64,000 bases of DNA from Channallabes apus (taxonomy: Eukaryota; Chordata; Actinopteri; Siluriformes; Clariidae). The notes under the pieces were generated by a model. The model saw only the letters and a program-made list of their open reading frames with translations. It was not told where the DNA came from and searched no databases. Positions 1-11,483 of the stretch are shown piece by piece; position 1 is the stretch's first letter; each line of letters starts with the position of its first letter. The DNA lies in contig CM060107.1 of NCBI GenBank assembly GCA_030522415.1, positions 54,027,104 to 54,091,103 on the forward strand. The letters run 5' to 3'. The position numbers and the translations under genes are program-made.

Positions 1-132
1 CCCTTATCATAAAAACATTGACCTTGAACAAATCATTACTTCATCTCAAAATTCAACAGATGGCATTGTACATTCATTAAAACATGCCTATGAGTGTGTA
101 ATTAAATTTCACATGAACAAACCTGGTGTATA

Positions 133-1304
133 CAGGTGCATCTCAATAAATTGGAATATCATCAAAAACTGAAGATCATAAATTATACAGACTGATTACA
201 CACAGACTGACATATTTTAAGAGTTTATTTCTTTTAATTTTGATGATGATGGCTTACATCTAATGAAAGACAAAAATTCAGTATTTGAGAAAAGTTCAAT
301 ATTGTGAAAAAGTTCAATATTGGAGACTCATGGTGTCACACTCTAATCAGATAATTAACTTAAAACACCTGCAAAGATTCCCTGAGCCTCTAAATGGTCT
401 CTCAGTTTGGTTCAGTAGGCTGACTGTTCACAGAGTGCTGTATCCAAGTACATTAATGGAAAGATGAATGGAAGGAAAAAATGTGATAGAAAAAAGTTCA
501 CAAGCAACAGGGATAATTTCATTTGGAAATCGAGGTGCCAGAATCTGGAGGAAGAGAGGAAAGGGACAGAATCCAAGTTGCTTGAGGTTCAGTATAAACT
601 TTGCACAGTCAGTGGTGGTTTGAGGAGTGATGTCATCTGCTGGTGTCGGTCCACTGTGTTTTATCAGCTCCAACGTCAGCACAGCCGTCTACCAGGAAGT
701 TATAGAGCACTTCATGCTTCGCTCTGCTGACCAGCTTTATGAAGAAGCTGATTTCATTTTACAGCAGGACTTGGCACACTGCCAAAAGTACTAATACCTG
801 GTTTAAGGACCATGGTGTACCTGTGTTTGATTGGCCCGGAAAGTCACCCGACCTAAACCTCATAGAGAATCTATGGACTATTGTAAAAAAGAAGAGGTGA
901 GACACCAGACCCAACAACATAGAAGAACTAAAAAATGCTTTCAGAGTAACCTGGGCTTCCATACAGTAACACCTCAGCAGTGCCACAGACTGATCACCTT
1001 CATGCCACGCCTCATTACTGCAGTAATTCATGCAAAGGCCCTGACCAAGTACTGAGTACTGTACATGTTCATACTGTTCAGTGCTCCAACATTTCTGTGT
1101 TCAAAATCTTTTCTTTTTTTTTTATTGATCTTAAGTAATATTCTAATTCCCTAATGTACAGAATTTTGGGTTTTCATTAGCTGTAAGCCGTAATCATCAA
1201 AATAAAAAGAAACAAACACTTGAAATCATCTCAGTCTGTGTGTAATAAATCTGAGTTTCACTTTTAAAACTGAATTACTCAAATTAATCACCTTTTTGCA
1301 ACTG
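133..1304 (+). mobile_element. Tc1/mariner element, degenerate (family 1, copy 1)
   Basis: The left terminal repeat begins caggtgcatctcaataaatt after a TA. The right end matches the 42275 copy but has lost about 22 bp of its terminal repeat. Reading + with frameshifts, 600-1055 gives Tc1 transposase C-terminal motifs: '[12 protein letters not shown]', 'YQEV-EHFML', a degraded DDE box near 'SPDLNLIENLWTI', and 'TPQQCHRLI'. The N-terminal DNA-binding half is missing, as in the other copies. It lies in the exon-1 intron of finTRIM gene A at the same position as the copies in genes C and D, so it was probably inherited through duplication. It cannot encode a working transposase. The minus-strand ORF at 428-682 is its antisense shadow. 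Confidence 0.85.
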
Positions 1305-1496
1305 TGTGTGTGTATATGTGTATTCATGTATATCACAAACATTATCTAGCCAAACAGTCACACATTCTACTATTTCATATTTTTTTATATAAAATAGTAA
1401 TAGTAATATAACCTTTAGGAGTACAACACTGTGCTCATGTTACTAGATATAAACTATAATTAAGCGCCTCATCCTGGAAATCTTTCTCATTCTCAC

Positions 1497-2099
1497 CTGT
1501 TTCTCAGCTCTTTCTGCTGCGGCTGTGACGGTGTCGTGTCCTCTGTGATTATCCATCGTACACAAATAACAGATGCAGGTTTCATCAGTACGGCAGTAGA
1601 TCTTCAGCACTTCATTATGTTCAGAGCAGATCTTCTCTTGGAGTTTTGCTGAAGCTTCAATTAATCTGTGTTGTTTCCAGGAAGAAACTTCATAATGAGG
1701 TTTCAGATGAGTTTCACAAAATGAAGCTAAACACGTCAGACAGGACTTGACGGCTTTGTGTTTTCTCCCGGTGCAGAAATCACACACCACATCTCCAGGT
1801 CCAGCGTAACAGTGAGCAGGAGAAGCAGCTTGGACTTCAGTCTTCTTCTTCAGTTTCTCCACCACTTCAACCAGCATGTTGTTTCTGCGTAGAACAGGCC
1901 TTGGAGTGAAAGTGTCTCTGCACTGAGGACAGCTGTAGACGTCCTTCTGATCCTCCTGATCCCAGCAGCCATCAATACACACCTTACAGAAACTGTGACC
2001 ACAGGGGAGAGACACCGGATTCTTCAGGAGATCCAGACACACTGGACAGATGAACTGGTCCATTGAAAGCTGATCTACTGAAATACTGGCCTCAGCCAT
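1497..2099 (-). CDS. finTRIM gene A, exon 1 (RING and B-boxes); gene continues off the left edge
   Basis: This is the 201-codon first coding exon of a finTRIM E3 ubiquitin ligase. RING C3HC4 ligands are visible at C18, C21, C33, H35, C38, C41, C57 and C60 ('[10 protein letters not shown]', 'CGHSFCKVC', 'CPQC'). A B-box 1-like segment follows from about residue 107 ('[15 protein letters not shown]'), then B-box 2 from about 155 (CSEH...CICYLC...HRGH). The reading ends in phase 0 at a clear donor (ACAG|GTGAGAATG on the minus strand), and codons beyond it are intron. The start fits its paralogs, whose ATG follows the same short leader. Later exons should lie below position 1; the intron seen here matches gene C's. 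Family identification is firm, but the completeness of the gene is unknown. Confidence 0.9.
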
Positions 2100-2215
2100 T
2101 TTCCTGCACTAACACACTTAGAGAGACAGACAGTCTGAGTTTTGTTTTCTTTAACAATAACTTCCTGGTTCCGTGTATGTAAGAGAGAGTGTGAGAGGAG
2201 GTGCTAAAAAATGAG
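2100..2215 (-). promoter_or_regulatory. Conserved upstream leader of gene A with ISRE-like and Ets-like motifs
   Basis: The stretch just upstream of the ATG is shared with genes B, C and D. It contains agttttgttttcttt (2139-2153), which on the minus strand reads GAAAACAAAACT, one mismatch from the interferon-stimulated response element GAAANNGAAACT. Next to it is aacttcctgg, an Ets/PU.1-type GGAA core. A pyrimidine-rich GA/CT tract follows. FinTRIMs are known to respond to virus and interferon in fish, so an ISRE here is plausible. The sites are inferred only, and the transcription start is not visible. Confidence 0.35.
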
Positions 2216-2563
2216 GGAGGACATGAATACACCTCTGTTAACCGTTTCATCTACCTTTAGTCTATGAATATGTGGAGATGTAAATGATTCCTGTCTACTA
2301 AACACCTGAAGTAATCCTTTGGCCTTGTTAATAAATACATTTTACATAGTTTATTGATATTTTTATATATTTTTTTATTTACTATTTATCACTATTTTTC
2401 CTCACTCAGAGTGAATGCTTCCATGGTGTGTTTAGTGAAACCCATAAAAGACTGTATAGTACACAACATGCTTTGGTCAAATCTATTTAAAAAAAAAATA
2501 ATCCCATATAAGAGATAATTTTTTTAACATTTTCAAACACTTATGTCACATTCACACAATATT
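2216..2563. other. Intergenic DNA upstream of gene A, shared between units
   Basis: This AT-rich sequence has no ORF. It contains blocks repeated upstream of genes B and D, such as 'gtatagtacacaacatgctttggtc' near 2452, 19073 and 63651, so it belongs to the ancestral finTRIM repeat unit. The right end (2552-2563, tcacacaatatt) is the left target duplication of the next SINE. Confidence 0.6.
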
Positions 2564-2690
2564 CATTCATTCATCTTCTATACCGCTTAATCCTGTGTTC
2601 AGGGTCGCGTGGGACCTGGAGCTTATCCCAGGAGACTTCGGGCACTAGGCGGGGTACACCCTGGACAGGGTGCCAATCCATCGCAGGGCA
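2564..2690 (-). mobile_element. 5'-truncated tRNA-derived SINE (SINE family 1)
   Basis: The sequence is the 3' half of the SINE seen complete at 31140-31542, inserted on the minus strand with its (ATTC)n tail leftmost. Landmarks are 'taccgcttaatcctgtgttcaggg' and 'ggtacaccctggacagggtgcc'. A perfect 12-bp target duplication, tcacacaatatt, flanks it at 2552-2563 and 2691-2702. Confidence 0.85.
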
Positions 2691-2794
2691 TCACACAATA
2701 TTAACATTAGTAAAAGCTGCTGAAACATTATTTATTCAGTTAAGAATGTAAAAAGTAATTAATAACTGTATTGTTTAATCATACACTAGATTGA

Positions 2795-4799
2795 ATTATA
2801 TCACATGGTATAGATGTCTCTAATATAGAGACCATACCTCAAACTGATGATTCCACAGATCATCACCTCCTGATATATACTCTACCCGTAGAACAGATTA
2901 GCTGTGTTTCCCCACATTATCAATTTGTTAGAAATATGAATCCGACTACTAAAGACAGATTCACAAGTAATCTGCCGGATCTGTCCCAATTTCTTAGTAG
3001 ACCCCTAAATGCAGATGATCTAGATGAAGTGACTAGCAGCATGGGCACTATTTTTACCAGTACATTAGACACTGTTGCTCCCATCAGATTAAAAATAAGT
3101 CAGAGATAAAACACTTGCACCGTGGTAAAACAGTCATACTCACCCCCTAAAGAGAGCAACCCGTAACCTCGAGTGACAATTGAGGAAAACTAAATTAGAA
3201 GTTTTTAGAATTGCGTATAAAAATATACAGAGCTATAGACAGGCTCTAAAAGCTGCTAGGACTGAGCATCGTAGCCAACTGATAGCAAGAAAACAAAACA
3301 ATCCCAGGTTCTTATTTAATACAGTGGCTCGCCTAACAAAACATACAGTAAGATGCCCACAGAGAGTATCCCATCACAGTTTAGAAGTGAAGACTTTATG
3401 GACTTCTTTAATGAAAAAAATCAATAACATCAGGAAGAAAATAACGGAGGTTCAACCTCTAATAATATCTCACAATCCAGTTCAGCCAATAGCTTCACAT
3501 TTAGTTTTTCAGTGCTTTACATGTATAGGACAGGAAGAGCTGTATAAACTTATCACCTCGGCTAAATCAACAACGTGCCTGTTACACCCAATCCCAACCA
3601 GATTTTTAAAAGAAGTGATGCTTACGGTTGGAGAGCCACTTCTAAACATTATTAATTCTTCATTATATCTAGGCCACGTCCCTAAACCTTTCAAGTTGGC
3701 AGTTATTAAGCCACTACTTAAAAAATCTAATTTGGACGCGAATGAAATAACAAATTACAGACCGATTTCAAACCTTCCGTTCATATAAAAAATACTAGAA
3801 AAAGTAGTATCAGCTCAAATATGCACATTCTTGCAGGAAAACAACATCCTTGAAGAATTTCAGTCAGGTTTCAGGCCCCATCATAGTACAGAAACTGCAC
3901 TAGTTAAGATTGCAAACAACTTGTTTTTAGCTTCAGACCAAGGCTGCATCTCAATACTAGTCTTACTTGATCTTAGTGCTGCATTCGACACTGTAGATCA
4001 TAATATTCTCATAGATTGCTTATAAAATCACGTAGGTATTCAGGGACAGGCATTAAAATGGTTCATACCTGTCTGATCGATACCATTTTGTAGATCTAAA
4101 TGGAGAACCGTCTGGTGTAATGCCAGTGAAATATGGGGTCCCACCAGGGTCAGTTTTAGGACCTCTGCTGTTCTCAATATACATGCTTCCCTTGGGTAAC
4201 ATCATTAGAAGACATGGGATTAGTTCCCATTGTTATGCTGATGATACCAAATTATGTATCTCAACAAAATCAGATGAAATGCCTAAGTTGTCTAGATTAA
4301 CTGAGTGTGTCTAGGACATAAAATATTGTATGACCAATAACTTTCTTTTACAAAATTCAAATAAGAGCGAGATATTACTTATCGGCCCAAAAACCCAGCT
4401 GTCACAATTCAGCCTGCATTTAGAAGGATGTACTGTTACTACCAGCTCGACAGTAAAAGACCTGGGCGTAATATTAGACAGTAACTTGTCCTTTGAAAAT
4501 CACATTTCAAATATCACTAAAATAGCCTTTTTCCGTCTTAGAAATTTTGCCAAACTTAGGAGCATCTTATCCATAACTGATGCAGAAAAGCTAGTTCATG
4601 CATTCATGACCTTCATGAGGTTGTCCTGCATCCTCAATAAACAAGCTTCAGTTAATCCAAAATGCAGCCGCCAGGGTTCTCACTAGATCAAGAAAATATG
4701 ATCATATAACCCCAATATTATCATCCCTGCACTGGCTACCTGTTCAGTTTAGAATTAATTACAAAATAGTATTACTTACATACAAGGCTTGTTACTTAC
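2795..4799 (+). mobile_element. CR1/L2-group LINE, 5' part (split by the BEL/Pao element)
   Basis: A degenerate L2-type non-LTR retrotransposon. Endonuclease-end and linker remnants lie at 2800-3790. Reverse transcriptase follows in broken frames at 3180-3788, 3831-4025 (finger/palm '[15 protein letters not shown]'), 4120-4314 ('[19 protein letters not shown]', catalytic 'CYADDTKL') and 4330-4686. Stop codons and frameshifts show it is dead. The same LINE resumes at 11906 after the BEL/Pao insertion, and a sister copy is at 33061-35283. The 5' boundary is approximate. Confidence 0.8.
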
Positions 4800-5036
4800 T
4801 GTTGAAGCCATTTCTGTGGAGGTAATGGTGACTTTTGAGCAACACAGTCTTTTGACCTATGCAAAACCGTGAGTTAATTTGTAAGAAAAGTAAATAAGTT
4901 TTTATGTGTTAATATTTATATTTAAACAGTTAATCGAAGAACTTTGGATTCAAGACTTTTATTCACTGACCTTTTTGCATTGAGTACAAAAGAACTCTGA
5001 AGTCTTAAGCTACTGACTCGGCTTATTGCGCTCACA
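4800..5036 (+). repeat. BEL/Pao 5' LTR, internally deleted
   Basis: This 237-bp LTR aligns with the 417-bp 3' LTR at both ends. It jumps from 'gtaatggtg' directly to 'cttttgagcaacac', missing about 180 bp. The missing block probably held part of the U3 promoter region. Confidence 0.85.
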
Positions 5037-5402
5037 TTAAAGTCAAAAGACTGCTTGACATAGTCAAAATATTGAGGGAAAGCTGCTTGCAGCTGCTAAC
5101 AAATACAAAAGACCAATACGACCAGAAACTACGTTGCAGCAAAAGATGGCCAGAAGTAGCTTACCTAGAGAGTGAGTCGTCGGCTAAATGAGACATTCCC
5201 TGGAACAGGTCTGATATTTTCTTCCTGACTCTATTAACCATCGTCTAAAAGTGACAGCTAGTTTCACTGCATATTGCATCTTGAAAATAATAGAACTTTA
5301 CATAGATAAATTCTGCACATCTGTGACTCTCTTAAACGAGTAGTTATAAGAAGATTAGAAGCTGAGAATTGTGACAGTTTTGTGTGAATATTATAAAGTG
5401 AC

Positions 5403-6701
5403 ATGGCAGATGAGAACGCAGTTGCGCGTGTTGACCAAAAGAGGGCACCAAAGCCCACAGAAAAGGCTGTAGAGGAGAAAGTACACAGGCTCAAAGGAGA
5501 ACAAAGGGGAAAGTTGGCACAATTAACCAAACAGAAGAATGATTTAGCCAAATTGATGGAAAGCAAACACAATGTTAATTTCATAAAAGAGGAAGAATTG
5601 CTACGGTTCGAAAGATGCTTAAAACAGTACGAACGGATTAATGAAGAGTTGTATGAGTTAATAGATGAAGATGATAAAGCGGATCAAGATGCTTATGAGA
5701 ACCGATTTTCGGAATTTCAGCAGTTTATAGAAGTCACAAACAAATGGATTGCAGATGTCCTGAAAGAAGAGGAAGATGATATTAGGCCACAGGATAGTGT
5801 ATCTAAAGCTAACTCCTTGGTTAGCCGGACTTCCAGTACTACGTCTGCAATACTGAGAATTAAAGCTGAACATGAAGCACTGTTAGCAAAAGCTGCAACA
5901 ATGAAAAAGAGAGAAGCAATAGAGCAGGAAGAGACTCGCTTGAGAATTAGAAAAGAGCAATTGGAGCTTGAAACTGAGCTTGCTGCTTCAGACGCCAAAC
6001 TGAAGGTGTATGAAGAATTTGAAGATTTTCATGAATTTAAACGTGATTTATCAGCGCTACCTTCAGGACCCAGATTTGAACCCCTGACGTGTAGGCAAGA
6101 AAACCACGAGGTAGATGATAACGTGCCTCATGGAGCTAGTAAGACATCCTTTACAAAGTCAACCACACAAGTTGGTGCTTCAGAGAGAAGAAAGTCATCG
6201 TCAAGGTTTGAAGCTATCAACAGCACGCCACATCTTAATCCTCATGATCACACTGATCTTTCTACAGATAGCCTGCACGAAGTGTTACAACGTCAAAACG
6301 AAGTCACTGAGCTGCTCATTAAACAACAGAATTTGTCTCAACTCCCTCAAAGAGACATGTCCACATTTACAGGAGATCCTCTGACTTACAGATCTTTTAT
6401 AAGGGCATTCGAGCATGCTATCGACAGTAAGACAGACAGTCATCAGGACCGGCTGTACTACCTTGTACAGTTCACGAGTGGAGAACCACTTGATCTCATT
6501 CGGAGCTGTGAGCACATGAAACGCGACAGAGCGTATAAAGAAGCCAGAGAACTGCTTGATCGTCACTATGGAGATGAAAAGACCATTGCTACAGCTTATA
6601 TCAAGAAGGCTATGGAATGGCCTCAGATAATGGCCTCAGATAAGGCCAGAAGACAGAAAAGGACTGAATGCTTTTGCTTTGTTCTTGGTTGGATGTTGTA
6701 A
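5403..6701 (+). CDS. BEL/Pao gag-like ORF (432 aa, coiled coil)
   Basis: This is the largest intact frame of the element. Residues 1-220 are highly charged and rich in Glu and Lys with heptad spacing, predicting a coiled coil. From about residue 310 comes a block typical of Pao-type gag proteins ('FTGDPLTYRSFIRAFEHAI', then 'YYLVQFTSGEP'), a capsid-like domain. The frame ends early at 6701 by frameshift; related sequence (capsid end, nucleocapsid) resumes at 6790-7291 in another frame. In life it would form the particle shell around the element's RNA. Too short here to be complete. Confidence 0.8.
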   Translation: MADENAVARVDQKRAPKPTEKAVEEKVHRLKGEQRGKLAQLTKQKNDLAKLMESKHNVNFIKEEELLRFERCLKQYERINEELYELIDEDDKADQDAYENRFSEFQQFIEVTNKWIADVLKEEEDDIRPQDSVSKANSLVSRTSSTTSAILRIKAEHEALLAKAATMKKREAIEQEETRLRIRKEQLELETELAASDAKLKVYEEFEDFHEFKRDLSALPSGPRFEPLTCRQENHEVDDNVPHGASKTSFTKSTTQVGASERRKSSSRFEAINSTPHLNPHDHTDLSTDSLHEVLQRQNEVTELLIKQQNLSQLPQRDMSTFTGDPLTYRSFIRAFEHAIDSKTDSHQDRLYYLVQFTSGEPLDLIRSCEHMKRDRAYKEARELLDRHYGDEKTIATAYIKKAMEWPQIMASDKARRQKRTECFCFVLGWML

Positions 6702-6853
6702 CACAATAAATGACGTAGATTACATGAACAAAATGAACAATCCTACCAATATCCATTTTATCCAAACTTCCATTAAAACTGAAAGAAAGATGGAGAAGTT
6801 ATGCTTATGACATTCAAGAAAGAACAAGAAAAAGAGCCAGGTTTCCTGATTTA

Positions 6854-7291
6854 GTGGAATATGTGTACCGACAAGCAAAGGTTGCCAATGACCCGCTTTT
6901 CGGGGATATCCTGGACTCCACTTCAAGTAGTCGGAACAGCTCAAAAAAGCAACCAAGCATTAGAAGAAGTGAGTCTAAAAGATGTAGCTTTGCTGTGAAT
7001 GTGTCTGCTACCAAAAATAATGTCAGTAAAAGCCAATCTGAAAAGAAACCCTTTGTAGCCAAGTCAACAAGCGTATTTCAAAGTCCATGTCTTTACTGTC
7101 AGAGTAACCATGCACTAAATGTGTGCAACAAGATTCGGGAACAGCCTCTGAAAGAAAGAATTCAGTTCTTGAAAAGGAACGGCCTTTGTTTTGGGTGTCT
7201 GACAGCAGGTCATATGTCCAAGGACTGTAAAAAAAAGGGCCTCTTGTCCAGATTGTTCATTCAAGCACCCAGCTATTCTGCATGTTGTTAA
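6854..7291 (+). pseudogene. BEL/Pao nucleocapsid segment with zinc knuckle
   Basis: A 145-aa open segment continues gag after the break at 6701. It carries a Pao-typical cysteine motif ('CLYCQSNHALNVC') and a classical CX2CX4HX4C zinc knuckle, 'CFGCLTAGHMSKDC', at about residues 113-126, which would bind the element's RNA. A frameshift ends it immediately before the protease region. Confidence 0.8.
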
Positions 7292-7307
7292 GGAAGATGC
7301 TTCATCA

Positions 7308-7679
7308 GTGAACAACAGTGCAAACAACAGGTCACAAAGCACGAGTGAAGTCACAAGTGCTCTTGTGTCTGCAGGGCGCAGAGAAGGTGACCATACTGGG
7401 GCCGGGAACAGTGAGTGTATTCTTCCCATCGAACCTGTGCAGATAAAACACAAGAAAGACACAAATATAATCAAGACCTATGCTTTTCTGGATCAAGGAA
7501 GTACAGCGACTTTCTGCACTGAAGAGTTGGCGAAGAATATGAGGGGCAGAAAGACAGAACTCCTGCTTCGTACTATATCACAAGAACAGAATGTGAATAG
7601 CTATGAACTTACAGATCTGAAGGTATGTGGCTTAGAGGAGCCAATGGGCCAATCAGCAGATGCCAAGAAAAGGAATTAG
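7308..7679 (+). pseudogene. BEL/Pao aspartic protease segment
   Basis: This 123-aa open stretch contains 'AFLDQGSTATFC', the expected position and form of the retropepsin active site (D-x-G-S/T with neighbouring hydrophobics). It lies between the zinc knuckle and reverse transcriptase, as in Pao elements. It is cut by a stop at 7679 and continues as a degenerate linker to RT. Confidence 0.75.
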
Positions 7680-9085
7680 ATGATGACAAAAGACAAAGTT
7701 TCCTTGTCAATCGTATCTTGGTTATAGGCATCGAAGAAATGCTGATGGACCACTATAATGCAGATTTTCCAGAAAGAAGATGCGACGACAGACGAGAACT
7801 GTCACAACATGACAAACAGTTCATGCATACGGTGACAACATCAGCTCAGCTTGTGGATGGTCACTTCTGCATTAACTTGCCTTTGAAGGATGACAAGGTG
7901 AAGATGCCAGGCAACCGTGGTATTGCTGAACAGAGGCTTAATTCTTTGAAGAGGAAGTTCAGCAGGAATGCAGATTTCTTTCAAGAGTACAAGGTTTTTA
8001 TGGACAACATACTGGTTACTCTATAAGCTACTCTATAAGGATTCCAAAAGAACAGTTGATTCGCAGTGATGGAAGAGTATGGTACATTCCACACCATGGG
8101 GTTTACCATCCAAAAAAGAGGAAACTCAGATCGTCTTTGACTGTGCGGCAATGTACCAAGGTGTGTCGCTAAATGACCAGTTGTTGCAAGGGCCTGACTT
8201 AACTAACACACTCATCGGAGTATTGTTGAGATTCAGACAGGAGCCTGTAGCCATGATGGCAGATATAGAGTCCATGTTTTATCAGGTGCGGATCCCAGAC
8301 ACTGACATGGACATGTTACCTTGCTCTGGTGGCCAGATGGTAATCTGAATGTGGAGGCAGAAGAGTATAGAATGTGTGTGCACTTGTTCGGTGCTACATC
8401 ATGTCCTAGTTGTGCGTCATATGCATTAAGAAGAACAGCAGAAGATGCAGCATCAAAGAGTACCCCAGAAGCCACACAGACAGTCCTCAAGAACTTCTAT
8501 GTGGATGACTGTTTGAAGTCAGTAGCCACAGAAGATAAAGCCGTTGCTCTTGTGAGGGAGCTGATGACATTTTGCGCCAGTGGTGGTTTCCATTTGACCA
8601 AATCGGTCAGCAACAGCAGAGCCCTGTTGGGCTCCATTCCTGACCACGAACGAGCAACTAAAGTCAAAGATCTCATTTTGGAGCATGATGAGTTACCAGT
8701 GGAGCGGGCATTAGGTATGCAGTGGTGCACAAGTTCTGACAGCTTCAGGTACAAAATAAATTTGTCAGACAAGCCATGCACAAGACGAGGAATTTTATCT
8801 GTAGTCAGTTCGATGTATGACCCAATGGGCTTTTTGGCACCACTCCTACTACCCATCAAGCTCATTTTAAGAGATCTCTGTCAAGAGAAAAAAGGTTGGG
8901 ACGAAGAGATCCATGAAAAGCAATGTCGGACATGGATGAAGTGGTTGACAGACTTAGACAAGCTTTCAGAACTCCGTCTGAAAAGATGTTTCAAACCCCC
9001 TGAATTTGGACCCACAAATGCTGCTCAAATTCAATACAATTTCTCAGACGCTAGTCAAGATGGATATGGCGTTGCTGACAAATGA
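7625..9085 (+). pseudogene. BEL/Pao reverse transcriptase and start of RNase H, frameshifted
   Basis: Three overlapping frames (7625-8026, 8079-8348, 8321-9085) carry the RT. '[15 protein letters not shown]' and '[13 protein letters not shown]' (first catalytic Asp) are in the second. The catalytic 'FYVDDCLKS' and thumb block 'ILSVVSSMYDPMGFLAPL' are in the third. 'YNFSDASQDGYG' at its end is the first RNase H Asp region. The two shifts (near 8030 and 8330) and the stop at 9085 inactivate it. Confidence 0.85.
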
Positions 9086-9110
9086 CCGGGGTTAGAAACA
9101 TGTATCATGT

Positions 9111-9752
9111 ATGATGGGAAAGTCCAGAGTCGCTCCACTCAAACAGATCACGATCCCAAGAATGGAGCTGACAGCAGCAATGGTTGCAGTCAAGATCGAT
9201 CGGATGTTGAAAGAAGAACTTGAAGTCCCCCTGTTGGAGTCGGTCTTCTGGGCAGATAGTACAACAGGACTAAAGTACATTGTAAACGATGCCCTTCGTT
9301 TCAAGACATTTGTAGCTAACCGTGTCTCTTTCATTAGAGAAGCAACTACTTCTCAGTGGAAGTATGTCAACACCTCACAAAACCCGGCAGATCAGGCTTC
9401 CAGTGGTTTGAAGATCCAGAGCTTCATGGAAAGTAAGAACTGGTTTCGGGGGCCTAGTTTCCTGAGAAAAGAAGTAGAAAGGCCGAAACAACCTGAAGAG
9501 TGGCCTTACCTGACTGAAGAAGATGTTGAGGTGAAGACATCTGCTGCAGCGACATGCACAAGCTCAAACGAGTGCACAGATCCACTGAATCAGCTCTTTG
9601 AATATTACTCCAGTTCGCATAAGTTAAAAAAGGCGGCAGCCTGGATTTTGCAATTGAGAAGGGCGTTGAGGCACATGAGCGAGAAGGGAAAAGAGTTGGA
9701 GGAGAACATGCAGCAGAATGAGAATGATTCAGAGAAATGCAGATATATATAG
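9111..9752 (+). pseudogene. BEL/Pao RNase H remainder and integrase linker
   Basis: This 213-aa open stretch continues pol with 'IPRMELTAAMVAVKI' (RNase H Glu) and 'VFWADSTTGLKYI' (RNase H Asp). It then has the long linker typical of Pao elements before integrase, with tryptophan-rich 'NWFRGPSFLRKE' ahead. The HHCC zinc-binding domain expected after it is largely lost. Confidence 0.75.
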
Positions 9753-10782
9753 TTGAGCAGCAAATGGTTATGTACAAGAAAAACCTAGAAAAAAGAATAC
9801 TTACCATGAAAGATCTGTCCAGAGCTGAAGTTGAACTGGTTAAATACAGTCAAAGACAAACTTACATGGAGGAGATACAAGCTTTACAGTTGGCAAACTC
9901 CCGTGTGACCATCTGCAAGACCGTCTGCTTCCTTTACCAACACGGGTGTAGACTATTTTGGACCTTTCGAGGTCAGAAGAGGACGTGCAAAGGTTAAGCG
10001 TTATGGAGTGCTCTTCACATGTTTGACTGTCAGGGCAGTGAATAGAGAAGTAGCCCATTCTCTTGACACTGATTCATGTATTAATACGGCGCTTTCAAGC
10101 CAGAAGAGGTCAAGTGTCAATAATCCGTTCCGACAATGGCACCAACTTTGTCAGCGCTGAACGAGAGCTACGGGAGGCATTGGCAAAACTGGATCAGTCT
10201 CGCATCAGTGAAGTCATGATGAGAAAGGGTGTGCAATGGATCTTTAACCCACCTGCTGCATCGCACCACGGCGGTATTTGGGAACGTCAAATCCGCACCG
10301 TGAGAAAAGTGCTGAACTCTGTTGTGAAGCAACAGCTCTTAGAAGACGAAGGACTATACACTCTCTTATGTGAAGTTGAGGGCATCATTAACGGGAGACC
10401 TTTAACCACGAACACAGATCACCCCAATGACCTCGAGCCGCTGACGCCGAACTATCTGCTCGCGTTGAAATCACCGCCTAGATTCCCACCTGGTGTGTTC
10501 ACTAAGGATGATGTCTACGCCCGCCGGCGCTGGAGACAAATACAATATATGGCGGATCTGTTCTGGAGAAGGTGGACTCACGAATACCTACCGCTTCTGC
10601 AAGAACGACAAAAATGGCTTGGCTTAAAGAGAAGTTTCAAGGTTGGAGATGTTGTCCTCGTCGCAGATTCATTCCTTCCAAGAAACTCCAGAATTATGAG
10701 GGTGATGCCCGACTCCAAAGGCATTGTCAGAAGTGCTGAAGTTCGGATGAAGACCAACATCATTCAAAGTCCCATACTGTAA
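9737..10782 (+). pseudogene. BEL/Pao integrase, frameshifted
   Basis: The 9737-9997 region contains a degraded zinc-binding end and, in a neighbouring frame, 'VDYFGPFEV', which holds the first catalytic Asp. The open frame 10063-10782 (239 aa) carries the second Asp in 'RSDNGTNFV' and the Glu in 'HHGGIWERQIRTV'. 'NGRPLTT' and the C-terminal 'KVGDVVLVAD' module follow. All three DDE residues can be seen but not in a single frame. Confidence 0.85.
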
Positions 10783-10889
10783 CTAAACTCTGCTTATTGC
10801 AGGGAAAAGACTGAAGATAGAAGAGAAAGACTTGAATAGAGTAGAAACTACGTAGATTATTATGATGAGCTGATGTGTTTAGATGCTGT

Positions 10890-11150
10890 CTTCCTCACTC
10901 TCATTTGATCACTCAGGTTTGTTGACGGGGAGATGATTGTTTGCTTTACATCTCAGGGAGCCCTCATGTTTGTGTTTCCTTCTGGCTCACCCTTTTAGTT
11001 GTGCTGTCATAGTTAGTCCTGCCGGAGTCCCTGCTTGCACACTTCACATTATACATTATGTGACTGTGACCATACCTAACTGCCATCTCTCCTCTTCTTC
11101 TCTTTCTCCCCCTCTTTCTCTTTCCTCTCTCCCCCTGTCTCCCCATTTCA

Positions 11151-11192
<42 letters not shown>

Positions 11193-11455
11193 ACTCCCTC
11201 TGCCCTCCAGACCTGTCTGATCCATTCTGGTGCCCCGCTTCTGGTTGGAGGTCTCGTTGCATGGATGCCCCGTGTGTCTCTTTGGGATGCGTCTGGTGTC
11301 TGGGGATGATTCTCTCTACTTAGAAGACGGTACTGGCCTCGACTGGACTCCATACAAACTTAAATAATTCTTTTGGTTGTGTAAAGCTGTTTTGAGACAA
11401 TGTTAATTGTTAAAAGCGCTATACAAATAAAACTGAATAGAATTGAATTGAAATT
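10890..11455 (+). mobile_element. CR1/L2-group LINE 3' end inserted in the BEL/Pao element
   Basis: The right end, 'aaagctgttttgagacaatg...aaaagcgctatacaaataaaactgaat', is the characteristic 3' tail of fish L2-type LINEs, ending in short A- and GAATT-rich repeats. A (TC)n tract occupies 11153-11188. No reverse transcriptase remains. The left boundary is approximate. The ORFs on either strand here are low-complexity artefacts. Confidence 0.65.
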
Positions 11456-11483
11456 AAAGCCTAGTCAATTAGGGACCGGGACA

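Noticed and set aside
428..682. Minus ORF also found at 61553-61879, seemingly conserved between units
   Set aside because: It is the reverse complement of Tc1 transposase sequence ('MSSAGVG' region). The conservation comes from the shared transposon, not a host gene.
10937..11353. ORFs of 128 and 129 aa around 11.1 kb
   Set aside because: They run through a (TC)n/(GA)n tract in an L2 3' UTR and have low-complexity Arg/Glu or Ser/Leu composition.
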